Assembly: GCA_045807325.1 (NCBI GenBank)
Contig: JBJMHP010000391.1
Coordinates: forward strand, 1 to 23,626
From: CALGFH01 sp045807325
Lineage (GTDB): Bacteria > Actinomycetota > CALGFH01
Reading direction: 5' to 3'
DNA: 23,626 nucleotides
In this document: positions 1-8,446 of the stretch, one piece after another
Numbering within the stretch: position 1 is the stretch's first letter
Layout: each line of letters opens with the position of its first letter
The notes under the pieces: model-generated
The model's input: the letters and a program-made list of their open reading frames with translations, nothing else
Database searches by the model: none
What the model was told of the DNA's origin: nothing
Made by a program: the position numbers and the translations under genes

Positions 1-923
1 CTCCTCGCTGAGGAAGTCCATGTGCAGGTCGGGCCGGCCGGCCACGACCAGCCAGTCGGGGACGGTGCCCATGTTGTCGGTGGTGAAGCACTTGCTGCCG
101 GCGTCCAGCACGAACCGCTCGGCGGTCGGCCTGGCCACCACGGTGGCCAGCACCCGGGCCGCGGTCATGGCCTCGGTGGCCACCCCGAGCCGCATCATGG
201 TGGCGTCGTTGAGGGCGTAGGTGCCCGGGCGGATCTCGGTGACGCCGTCGACGAACGCGCCGATGCGGGCCGTGGGGGTCGAGCCGACGCTGATCTCGGC
301 CAGGTCGATCCCCTGGCGGCGGCACAGCTCGGCCGTCTCGACCAGGTCCAGGACCTCGCGCTCGGCCAGCCGCCGCAGCTCGGCGGCCGTGGGGGAACGG
401 TAGGCGTGGCCGGCGTGGGTGAGCAGCCCGGCCAGCTGGACGCCGGGGACGCGGGTGACCCGGCCGACCAGGTCGGCGGTGGGCGGGCCGGGCGGGCGGC
501 CGAGCCGGTGCAGGCCGGTGTCGACCTCGACCAGGACCTCGACGTCACGGCCGAGCTCGCGGCCCAGGCGGCCCAGGCCCTCGGCCACCTCGATCGAGTC
601 CAGGGTCACCCGCACCCGGGCCCGTTCCAGCAGGGCGGCCAGGCGGCGCAGCTTGTCGTCCCCGACCAGCGGGTAGGCGATCAGCAGGTCGTCCAGGCCG
701 GCGTCGGCCATGACCTCGGCCTCGCCCAGCTTGGCGCAGGTGATCCCGGCGGCGCCCGCGGCCACCTGCAGGTGGGCGATCTCGGGGGATTTGTGGGTCT
801 TGGTGTGGGGGCGGAGCCTGACCCCGGCCCGGGCGGCCACGGCGGCCATCTCGGCCAGGTTGGCCTCCAGCGCGTCCAGGTCGACCAGCAGCGCCGGCGT
901 CTCCAGCTCGGCCAGGGTGGCGC

Positions 924-927
<4 letters not shown>
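1..927 (-). CDS. D-threonine aldolase/DSD1-like PLP enzyme, 3' end outside window
   Basis: A fold-type III PLP enzyme of the alanine racemase N-terminal/D-threonine aldolase (DSD1) family. 309 codons are visible; the C-terminal metal-binding part lies beyond the window edge, so the family member cannot be named exactly. Seen: an N-terminal TPALLVDLDALEANL strand and RPHTKTHK (residues 39-46), where K43 is the expected PLP-binding lysine. Further on come GSTPTA and VLDAGSKCFTTD, with LSEE at the edge, all typical of this family. The family acts on D-3-hydroxy amino acids (aldol cleavage or dehydration) in the cytoplasm. The GTG start overlaps the stop of the upstream ABC ATPase gene as GTGA (924-927), so the two are translationally coupled. 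It is the last visible gene of the leftward kinase-ATPase operon. Why a D-amino-acid-type enzyme sits in a sugar operon is unclear. Family call confident, substrate unknown. Confidence 0.85.
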
Positions 928-2114
<1,187 letters not shown>

Positions 2115-2124
2115 CTCTGCCTCC

Positions 2125-3150
2125 TCAGCGGTTCGAGGCCGCGACCGGTTGGAGTGCTCCTAGACGCTCATGGGTGAGGGTGGCACGAAGGCGCTCGGCC
2201 GCTCCAGGGGGGGCGCCGAGCCGGTCCAGGCCGAGCAGGGCCGCTCCGACCACCGGGGGGGCGGTGAGCTGGGTCAGCCGGGCCGCCGGGGCCAGCCTGA
2301 CCAGCTCGGACCGGATCCGCTGGAGGAAGGCGGGGGCGTCGCGGTGGAACAGCCCGCCGCCGCAGACCACGTCGACGTCGAGCCCGGCCAGCCCGAGCCG
2401 GCCGATGGCCGCCCCGGCCATGGCCACCACCTCGTCCACCTGCCGGGCCACGATGCCGTCGGCCACCGGGTCGCCGGCCTCGGCCTCGGCGAACACCAGC
2501 GGGACCAGCTCCAGCACCCGGCCCCGCTCGACCCGGCCCGAGAACAGCGCCTCGACCACCTCCAGGGCCGAGCCCAGGCCGAACCATTCCGCCACCGCCC
2601 GGGTCAGGGTGGTGGCCGGCCCGCGGCCGTCCTCGCCCCGCAGGGCGGCCCCGACCGCGGCCACGCCGACGTCGCGGCCGCCGCCCCAGTCCCCCGACAG
2701 CTCCCCGATGGCCGGGAAGCGGACCTCGCGGCCGTCGGGGGCCACCCCGACGCAGTTCATGCCCGCCCCCACCACCACCCCGACCCCCCAGGTGCGGGCG
2801 CTGCCGGCCCGCAGGACGGCGAACACGTCGTTGTGCAGCAGCACCCGGCGGGCCCAGCCGCGGCCGGCGACCGCCGGCGCGACCGCCCGGTCGTCGGCCG
2901 GGAAGTCGAGGCCGGCCAGGCACCACACCCCGACCTCGGCCAGCGGCCGGTCGCCGGCCGGGACGCCGGCGTCGGCGCAGGCCGCCCCGACCAGGGCCTC
3001 CAGCGCCTCCATGGCCGCCGGGACCCCCAGGTGGTGGTGGGAGGCCCCGGGCCCGCGGGCCGCCCCGAGCACGCCGCCGGCGGCGTCGACCAGGGCGACG
3101 TCGGTCTTGGAGTTGCCGCCGTCGACGGCCAGCACCGCCGGGCCGGTCAC
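2125..3150 (-). CDS. BadF/BadG/BcrA/BcrD-family sugar kinase (N-acetylglucosamine kinase-like), copy 1
   Basis: ASKHA-fold ATP-dependent kinase of the family that includes N-acetylglucosamine and glucosamine kinases, 341 aa. Seen: phosphate-1 loop AVDGGNSKTD at the N-terminus (D10, K15, T16), a second phosphate loop VVVGAGMNCVG, GELSGDWGGGRDVG after it, and a C-terminal VCGGGLFHRD adenosine loop. In many family members the second loop reads GTGS; here it is GAGM, so substrate or activity may differ. The GTG start at 3150 gives the phosphate loop its normal distance from the N-terminus. It is the first gene of the leftward operon and is divergent from the GH4 gene, with an operator-like palindrome between them (3174-3192). 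It probably phosphorylates the imported sugar or glycoside. A second family member lies at 11273-12259. Confidence 0.85.
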   Translation of the reverse strand: MTGPAVLAVDGGNSKTDVALVDAAGGVLGAARGPGASHHHLGVPAAMEALEALVGAACADAGVPAGDRPLAEVGVWCLAGLDFPADDRAVAPAVAGRGWARRVLLHNDVFAVLRAGSARTWGVGVVVGAGMNCVGVAPDGREVRFPAIGELSGDWGGGRDVGVAAVGAALRGEDGRGPATTLTRAVAEWFGLGSALEVVEALFSGRVERGRVLELVPLVFAEAEAGDPVADGIVARQVDEVVAMAGAAIGRLGLAGLDVDVVCGGGLFHRDAPAFLQRIRSELVRLAPAARLTQLTAPPVVGAALLGLDRLGAPPGAAERLRATLTHERLGALQPVAASNR

Positions 3151-3173
3151 CGGCGCTCCCCACCCGATGTAGA

Positions 3174-3192
3174 GTAAGAAAACTTTCCTAAC
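3174..3192. promoter_or_regulatory. Putative ROK-regulator operator 1
   Basis: The 19-bp site GTAAGAAAACTTTCCTAAC is an imperfect palindrome: 7 of 9 base pairs match around C3183. It lies between the divergent kinase (leftward) and GH4 (rightward) genes. Its right half, TTTCCTAAC, is identical to the right half of the site at 5814-5832 in front of the ROK regulator gene. AT-rich sites of the form TTAGGAAA-TTTCCTAA fit the general kind of operator used by actinobacterial ROK repressors. Assignment to the regulator encoded here is inference. Confidence 0.65.
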
Positions 3193-3203
3193 CTACTCAT
3201 GGT

Positions 3204-3221
3204 CGCTGCACCATAGCAGCG
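3204..3221. repeat. Inverted repeat in the GH4 leader
   Basis: Perfect 6-bp arms CGCTGC (3204-3209) and GCAGCG (3216-3221) surround ACCATA, 12 bases downstream of the ROK-type operator and 28 bases before the GH4 start codon. It could be a second operator, for example for a LacI-type or carbon-catabolite regulator, or an RNA hairpin in the leader. Nothing in the window decides between these. Confidence 0.4.
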
Positions 3222-3249
3222 CGTGGCAGCGAGAGGAAGGGGGCGTCCC

Positions 3250-4524
3250 GTGGGCCTCAAGATCGCCGTCGTCGGGGGCGGCAGCACCTACACCCCGGAG
3301 CTGGTCGAGGGCCTGGCCACCCGGTCCGACCGGCTCCCGGTGGACGAGCTGGCCCTGTTCGACGTCGACGCCGAGCGCCTGGAGGTGGTGGGCGGCCTGG
3401 CCGGGCGCATGCTGGCCCGGGCCGGCTGGGACGGCCACCTGGTCCGCACCGGCCGCCGGGCCGAGGCCATCGACGGGGCCGACGTCGTGGTCGTGCAGCT
3501 GCGCGTCGGCGGCCAGGCCATGCGCCTGGTCGACGAGACCCTGCCGCTGGAGTTCGGCTGCGTCGGCCAGGAGACGACCGGGCCGGGCGGGTTCGCCAAG
3601 GCCCTGCGGACCGTCCCGGTGGTGCTCGAGCTGGCCGAGGAGACGGCCCGCCGCGGCGCCCCCGGGGCCTGGTTCGTCGACTTCACCAACCCGGTCGGCA
3701 TCGTCACCCAGGCCCTGCTCGACCGGGGGCACCGGGCCATCGGGCTGTGCAACTCGGCCATCGGGTTCCAGCGCCGCTTCGCCGCCCTGCTGGGCGTGGC
3801 CCCCGACCGGGTCGAGCTGGAGCACGTCGGCCTCAACCACCTCACCTGGGAGCGGGCCGTCCGGGTGGACGGGGCCGACCGGCTGCCCGAGCTGCTGGAG
3901 GGCCACGGCCGCGAGCTGGCCGGCGACCTGGGGCTGCCGGTGGCCCTGCTGGAGGACCTGCGGGCCGTGCCCTCCAGCTACCTGCGCTACTACTACGCCA
4001 CCTCCCAGGTGCTGGACGAGCAGCGGCGCCGGCCGTCGCGGGCCGAGCAGGTGGCCGAGATCGAGCGCGGGCTGCTGGAGCTGTACCGCGACCCGGCCCT
4101 GGACACCAAGCCCGAGCTGCTGGAGCGGCGCGGCGGGGCCTTCTACAGCGAGGCCGCGGCCGCCCTGGTCGCCTCCCTGCACGCCGGCACCGGAGATGTC
4201 CAGGTGGTGGACGTCCGCAACGACGGCACCCTGGCCGGCCTCCCCGACGACGCGGTGGTCGAGGTCCCGGCCCGCATCGACGCCGACGGCGCCCACCCGC
4301 TCCCCCTGGCCCCCCTGGCCCCCGAGCTCCTCGGCCTGGTCCAGCAGGCCAAGGCGTACGAGCGGCTGGCCGTGGAGGCGGCGGTGACCGGCGACCGGAC
4401 CGTGGCCCGCAAGGCCCTGCTGGCCAACCCGCTGGTCGGCGACTACCGGGTCGTCGGGCCCCTGCTGGACGCGCTGCTGGAGGCCAGCCGCCCGTTCCTG
4501 CCGCGCTTTTTCCCCAGCACCTAG
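3250..4524 (+). CDS. GH4 family 6-phospho-beta-glucosidase-like NAD-dependent glycosidase
   Basis: Glycoside hydrolase family 4, 424 aa, normal for the family. GH4 enzymes need NAD+ and a divalent metal, oxidise C3 of the sugar transiently, and mostly cleave 6-phosphorylated glycosides in the cytoplasm. Seen: the Rossmann start KIAVVGGGSTYTPEL, the DFTNPVGI segment, metal ligands C167 in GLCNSA and H197 in VGLNHLTW, and the tyrosine cluster YLRYYYA (Y247-Y249) where the catalytic base is expected. GTG at 3250 is chosen over an in-frame GTG at 3223. It places the Rossmann strand at the very N-terminus and has AGGAAGGGGG 7 to 9 bases upstream. There is no PTS in the window, so the phosphorylated substrate probably comes from a BadF-type kinase. 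Beta versus alpha specificity is inferred only from overall likeness to BglT/LicH-type proteins. Confidence 0.92.
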   Translation: MGLKIAVVGGGSTYTPELVEGLATRSDRLPVDELALFDVDAERLEVVGGLAGRMLARAGWDGHLVRTGRRAEAIDGADVVVVQLRVGGQAMRLVDETLPLEFGCVGQETTGPGGFAKALRTVPVVLELAEETARRGAPGAWFVDFTNPVGIVTQALLDRGHRAIGLCNSAIGFQRRFAALLGVAPDRVELEHVGLNHLTWERAVRVDGADRLPELLEGHGRELAGDLGLPVALLEDLRAVPSSYLRYYYATSQVLDEQRRRPSRAEQVAEIERGLLELYRDPALDTKPELLERRGGAFYSEAAAALVASLHAGTGDVQVVDVRNDGTLAGLPDDAVVEVPARIDADGAHPLPLAPLAPELLGLVQQAKAYERLAVEAAVTGDRTVARKALLANPLVGDYRVVGPLLDALLEASRPFLPRFFPST

Positions 4525-5756
4525 CCGGCGGCCAGCTCGCCGGCGTGGCGCTGGACCTTGGCCAGGGCCTCGACCGCGTCCTCGACCCCGCGCCGGCCGG
4601 CCCGGAACACGCTCTCGTCCAGGTACACCGTGCGCCGCAGGGCGGCCTCCTCGGCCACCGGGAACGACATGGTCGCCGGGTCGAGCCGGCCGGCGTGCTC
4701 GACCGCCACCGGCAGGCGCGACCGCCCCGGCTGGAACAGGTCGTAGCGGCTCATCGGCTCGTACCCCTCCCAGGCCCCGACCCCCTCGGCCTCCAGCGCC
4801 TCGCACACCCTGGCGTTGCTCACCCCGGCGAAGGCCTCGGGCTCGATCTGCACGATGTAGCGGTAGAAGCTCCAGCGGGTGATGCGCGGGTCGGGCGGGA
4901 GCAGCCGCAGCCACGGCAGCCCGGCGGCCAGCTCCTGGAGGAGGCGGCCGGCCTCGGCCCGCTCGGCCTGCTGGCCGGGGAGGCGATCCAGGGCCCGCAG
5001 CAGCAGGGCCGCGTGCAGCTCGCCGAGTCGGTAGTTGGCCCCGAAGGTGAGCTCCTTGCCGTCGGGGTCCTTGGCCCGGCCGCAGTCGATCAGCGAGTGG
5101 GCCAGGCGGGCCAGCCGCTCGTCGTCGGTGAGCAGGGTGCCGCCCTCCCCGGCGGTGAGCAGCTTGGTCGACTGGTGGCTGAAGGAGCCGAACTCGCCGA
5201 AGCTGCCGGCCCCGCGGTCGCGCCAGCGCTGCCCGTGGGCATGGGCGCAGTCCTCGACCAGGGCCAGCGAGTGCCGCCGGGCGAGCTCGACGATCCGGTC
5301 CATGTCGGCCATCTGGTGGCCCAGGTGGACGGGCATGATGGCCCGGGTCCTGGAGGTGACGGCGGCGGCGACCTGGTCGGGGTCGACGGTCAGGGTGCCA
5401 GCCACGACGTCGCAGAACACCGGCAGGGCCCCGGCCGCCATGGCCGCATACGGGGTGGCGGCGAAGGTCAGGGCGGGGACGATCACCTCGTCGCCCCAGC
5501 CGATCCCGAGGGCCTTGAGGGCGACCTCCATGGTGACGGTGCCGTTGGCCATCACCACCCCGTGCCGCGAGCCCTGGTAGGCGGCGAAGCGCTCGGCGAA
5601 GGCGGCCGCCCGCGGCCCCGGCTCGGGGAAGCCGCCCCAGCGGCCGCCCCGCACCACCTCGGCCGCCGCCTCGACGTCGCCCTCGTCCCAGACCGGCCAG
5701 GCCGGGTAGCCCTGGGGCCGGACCGGGGCCCCGCCGTGCAGAGCAAGCTGCCCCAT
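4521..5756 (-). CDS. DegT/DnrJ/EryC1/StrS-family PLP aminotransferase
   Basis: Fold-type I aminotransferase of the sugar/cyclitol group, 411 aa. The N-terminus LALHGGAPVRP resembles StsC/BtrR-type scyllo-inosose aminotransferases and NtdA. Seen: ANGTVTMEVAL for cofactor phosphate binding, EDCAHAHG with D169 to hold the pyridine nitrogen, and SFSHQSTKLLTAGEGG with PLP lysine K198. The lysine shows it is an active aminotransferase, not a QdtA/dehydratase-like variant. The family transfers an amino group between glutamate or glutamine and a keto-sugar or keto-inositol; in a catabolic locus the reaction could run in reverse. The ATG start has GGAGGAA upstream. Its stop shares the palindrome CTAG (4521-4524) with the convergent GH4 gene. 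Its promoter region also holds operator 2, so it is probably co-regulated with the ROK operon. Confidence 0.9.
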   Translation of the reverse strand: MGQLALHGGAPVRPQGYPAWPVWDEGDVEAAAEVVRGGRWGGFPEPGPRAAAFAERFAAYQGSRHGVVMANGTVTMEVALKALGIGWGDEVIVPALTFAATPYAAMAAGALPVFCDVVAGTLTVDPDQVAAAVTSRTRAIMPVHLGHQMADMDRIVELARRHSLALVEDCAHAHGQRWRDRGAGSFGEFGSFSHQSTKLLTAGEGGTLLTDDERLARLAHSLIDCGRAKDPDGKELTFGANYRLGELHAALLLRALDRLPGQQAERAEAGRLLQELAAGLPWLRLLPPDPRITRWSFYRYIVQIEPEAFAGVSNARVCEALEAEGVGAWEGYEPMSRYDLFQPGRSRLPVAVEHAGRLDPATMSFPVAEEAALRRTVYLDESVFRAGRRGVEDAVEALAKVQRHAGELAAG

Positions 5757-5777
5757 CTCGTTCCTCCCGTAGCGGGG

Positions 5778-5805
5778 TTGACTTCCCGGGACCGCCGTCG
5801 ATAAT
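5778..5805 (+). promoter_or_regulatory. Sigma-70-type promoter of the ROK operon
   Basis: A -35 box TTGACT (5778-5783) and a -10 box GATAAT (5800-5805) are separated by 16 bp, both close to consensus and unusual in this GC-rich sequence. Transcription would start near 5812-5814, exactly where the palindromic operator begins. That leaves a leader of roughly 37 bases before the GTG of the ROK gene. Confidence 0.7.
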
Positions 5806-5813
5806 GAGCGGAC

Positions 5814-5832
5814 GTGAGGAAGGTTTCCTAAC
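5814..5832. promoter_or_regulatory. Putative ROK-regulator operator 2 (autoregulatory)
   Basis: The 19-bp site GTGAGGAAGGTTTCCTAAC is an imperfect palindrome with 7 of 9 pairs matching around G5823. It lies eight bases after the -10 box of the ROK gene promoter, covering the predicted transcription start, a classical repressor position. It also lies upstream of the divergent aminotransferase gene. Together with operator 1 at 3174-3192 it defines a probable local regulon. Confidence 0.7.
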
Positions 5833-5849
5833 TATAACAGGGAGATCCC

Positions 5850-7055
5850 GTGGCGGAGCGGCTGCCGACGGTAGGCACGCCCAGCCTGCTGCGGGCGATC
5901 AACGCCCGCACGATCCTCGAGCGGATCCAGTCCAGCGGCCCGGTCTCCCGGGCCCAGGTGGCCCGGGACAGCGGCCTGTCCAAGCCGACGGTCTCCCTCG
6001 GCCTCACCGCCCTGCTGGAGGCCGGCCTGGTCCGGGAGGTCGGCCGCTCCAGCGGCCGCCCCGGGCCCAGCGCCGTCCTGTACGAGCTGAACCCGGCCGC
6101 CGGCTGGGTGGTGGGCGTCGACATCGGCCGCCGGCGGGTCAGGGCCGCCCTGGCCGACATCACCGGGGCCGTGGTCGGCCGCCGCGACGAGGGGGCCCGC
6201 GCCTCCAGCGCCCGCTCCCTGATCGGCCAGGTCGGCGCCATCGCCCACGCCCTGGCCGCCGAGGCCGGCATCGGCTGGGACCAGGTCCATCAGGTCACCG
6301 TGGGCAGCCCCGGGGTGTTCGAGCCGGTCCGGGGCGCGGTCACCCTGGCCCCCAACCTGCCCGGCTGGGGCCGCCAGGGGCTGCTGGCCGCCCTGCGCGA
6401 GGAGCTCGGGGACCGCATCGGGGTCGAGAACGACGTCAACCTGGCCGCCGAGGGCGAGCGCTGGCGGGGCCTGGGCCGGGAGGTCCGCAACTTCGGGTTC
6501 CTGTCGGTCGGCACGGGCGTCGGCATGGGCCTGGTCCTGGACGGCAAGCTGTACCGGGGCGCCGGCGGCGCCGCCGGCGAGGTCGGCTACCTGCCCATCG
6601 GGGCCGACCCCTATGACCGGCAGGTGCGGCGCCGGGGGGCGTTCGAGGAGTCGGTCAACGGGGCCGCCGTGGTCCGCCGGGCCACCGAGGCCGGCATGGG
6701 CGGGTCGCTGTCCGCCAAGAAGGTGTTCGCCCTGGCCGCCAAGGGCGACCCACTGGCCCGGGGGGTGGTCGAGGACGAGGCGCGGCGCCTCGCCCTCGGC
6801 CTGGCCGTGGTCACCGCCGTGGTCGACCTGGAGCTGGTGATCCTCGGCGGCGGGGTCGGCGGCAACGCCGAGCTGCTGCTCTCCCCCATCGAGCGGGAGC
6901 TGCGGGCCCTGTCCCCCATCCGGCCCCGGCTGGCCGTCTCGGCGCTCGGCGAGGACGCCGTCCTCCAGGGCGCCGTGGCCACCGCCCTGGCCGTTGCCCA
7001 GAGCCGGTTGTTCGACCCCGCGACCATGCTCGACCGGAAGGAGCTCGTGGTCTGA
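5850..7055 (+). CDS. ROK-family transcriptional regulator
   Basis: A sugar-responsive repressor of the ROK (NagC/XylR/Mlc) family, 401 aa. An N-terminal winged helix-turn-helix occupies about residues 20-80, with recognition helix near SKPTVSLGLTALLEAGLV. A ROK sugar-binding domain follows from about 85 (VVGVDIG at 88-93), with VENDVNLAAEGE in the middle and LGGGVGGNAELL near the end. The usual ROK zinc site (GEIGH plus CxCGxxGC) is absent: the histidine position is Y247 and the cysteine stretch reads ADPYDRQVRRRGAFEE. The GTG start is supported by AGGGAGA just upstream and by the well-formed promoter. It is the first gene of the rightward transporter operon and probably represses it and itself through the palindromes at 5814-5832 and 3174-3192, released by the imported sugar or its phosphate. 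Confidence 0.93.
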   Translation: MAERLPTVGTPSLLRAINARTILERIQSSGPVSRAQVARDSGLSKPTVSLGLTALLEAGLVREVGRSSGRPGPSAVLYELNPAAGWVVGVDIGRRRVRAALADITGAVVGRRDEGARASSARSLIGQVGAIAHALAAEAGIGWDQVHQVTVGSPGVFEPVRGAVTLAPNLPGWGRQGLLAALREELGDRIGVENDVNLAAEGERWRGLGREVRNFGFLSVGTGVGMGLVLDGKLYRGAGGAAGEVGYLPIGADPYDRQVRRRGAFEESVNGAAVVRRATEAGMGGSLSAKKVFALAAKGDPLARGVVEDEARRLALGLAVVTAVVDLELVILGGGVGGNAELLLSPIERELRALSPIRPRLAVSALGEDAVLQGAVATALAVAQSRLFDPATMLDRKELVV

Positions 7056-7064
7056 CCAGCTGGC

Positions 7065-7080
7065 GGCGGAACGGTCCGCC
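7065..7080 (+). repeat. Short hairpin between ROK and binding-protein genes
   Basis: Arms GGCGGA (7065-7070) and TCCGCC (7075-7080) form a perfect 6-bp stem with a 4-base loop, ending six bases before the ribosome binding site of the binding-protein gene. It has no T-tract. It might stabilise the downstream mRNA, so the binding protein is made in excess of the regulator, or it may be chance in GC-rich DNA. Confidence 0.35.
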
Positions 7081-7099
7081 TCCGGGAAAGGAGTGCTCC

Positions 7100-8437
7100 A
7101 TGCGACGACGCCTCATCGGTCTCCTGGCCCTGGCCCTGCTCGCCGCCGCCTGCACCGCCGGCGGCGGCGGCAGCGACAAGCCGGCGGCCACCATCGACCC
7201 CAACGCCAACCACGCGCCGCTGACCCTGACCGTCTGGAGCAACTTCTCGGCCCGCGAGCTGGGCGTGACCACGGCCGCGCTCAAGACGGTGACCCAGAAG
7301 TACCCGTGGATGACGGTCAAGCACGTCGGCAGCAAGGACGACCAGGCCATCTCGCGGGCCATCAACGGCGGGACCCCGCCCGATGTGGCCATCTCCTTCA
7401 CCCCGGACAACGCCGCCCGGTTCTGCGACACCGGGGCCTGGCAGGACCTGACCCCGTACCTCGCCTCCTCCAAGGTCGACAAGGCCCAGGTCTGGCCGGC
7501 GGGCGTGTTCAGCTACACCTCGTTCGAGAACAAGCAGTGCGCCCTGCCGATGCTGACCGACGCCTTCGGCCTCTACTACAACACCGACCTGCTCAAGAAG
7601 GCCGGCATCTCGGCGCCGCCCAAGACCACCACCGAGCTGGCCGACATGGCCAAGAAGCTGACCGAGTACAACCCCGACGGCAGCATCAAGGTGCTCGGCT
7701 TCCTGCCCCTGATCGGCCTCTACGGCTCGACCACGGTGAACACCCTGGGCCACGCCTACGGGGCCAAGTGGTACGACGACGCGCTCAAGCCGACCCTCGC
7801 GTCCGACCCCAACTGGGCCAAGATGCTGACCTGGCAGAAGGCCATGGTCGACGCGGTCGGCTACGACAAGCTGCAGAAGTTCGCGGCCAAGCTGGGCGGG
7901 GCCAACTCCGAGTTCTCGGCCCAGAACGGCTTCGAGACCGGCAAGATCGCCATGATGCAGGACGGCGAGTGGCGCAACGCCTTCATCGAGGGCGACAAGT
8001 CCACGGTCAACTACGGCACCGCGCCGTTCCCGGTCGACGCCGACCAGCCCGGCCTGTACGGCTCCGGGCAGATCGGCGGCACCATCGCCGGCGTCCCCAA
8101 GGGGGTCAAGCACGCGGCCGAGTCCTGGCTGCTGCTCCAGTTCATGACCACCGACAACACCTACCTGACCACCCTGGCCCACGGCCTCAAGAACGTGCCC
8201 AGCACGGTCGAGTCGCTGAAGGACCCGCAGCTCCAGGCCGACAAGCATTTCAAGCCATTCCTCGACATCTTCGCCAACGAGCAGTCGACCTTCAAACCGA
8301 TCACCCCGATCGGCATCACCGACTTCGACCTGTTCCAGTCCTTCGCCCAGAAGTGGCAGGCGGGCAAGGTCCCCGACCTCCAGGCCGGCCTCAAGCAGCT
8401 CGACGATCAGATCAGCAAGCAGCTCCAGCTGGGATAG
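7100..8437 (+). CDS. Sugar ABC transporter substrate-binding lipoprotein, family 1
   Basis: Extracellular solute-binding protein of the family 1 (MalE/UgpB) type, 445 aa. It has a lipoprotein signal peptide MRRRLIGLLALALLAAAC with lipobox cysteine C18, followed by a glycine/serine-rich tether, so it is anchored outside the membrane. LTLTVWSNF starts the first lobe; DVAISFTPDNAARFCDTGAWQDLTPYL and LPMLTDAFGLYYNTDLLKKAG are typical of the family, as is the hinge-region GQIGGTIAGVPKGVKHAAESWLLLQFM. AAAGGAG lies six bases before the ATG. It delivers the substrate to the two permeases just downstream. Family 1 proteins bind oligo- and disaccharides, glycerol phosphates or similar; the ligand here cannot be read from sequence. 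Expression probably depends on the ROK promoter. Confidence 0.95.
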   Translation: MRRRLIGLLALALLAAACTAGGGGSDKPAATIDPNANHAPLTLTVWSNFSARELGVTTAALKTVTQKYPWMTVKHVGSKDDQAISRAINGGTPPDVAISFTPDNAARFCDTGAWQDLTPYLASSKVDKAQVWPAGVFSYTSFENKQCALPMLTDAFGLYYNTDLLKKAGISAPPKTTTELADMAKKLTEYNPDGSIKVLGFLPLIGLYGSTTVNTLGHAYGAKWYDDALKPTLASDPNWAKMLTWQKAMVDAVGYDKLQKFAAKLGGANSEFSAQNGFETGKIAMMQDGEWRNAFIEGDKSTVNYGTAPFPVDADQPGLYGSGQIGGTIAGVPKGVKHAAESWLLLQFMTTDNTYLTTLAHGLKNVPSTVESLKDPQLQADKHFKPFLDIFANEQSTFKPITPIGITDFDLFQSFAQKWQAGKVPDLQAGLKQLDDQISKQLQLG

Positions 8438-8446
8438 GGAAGCCAG

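Noticed and set aside
3223..3249. Upstream GTG start for the GH4 gene
   Set aside because: It would add nine residues before the Rossmann strand and would put the good ribosome binding site inside the coding region.
3151..5849. DasR-type GlcNAc regulator sites near the kinase and GH4 genes
   Set aside because: No sequence resembling the ACTGGTCTAGACCAGT pattern was seen; the palindromes present are of a different, AT-rich type.
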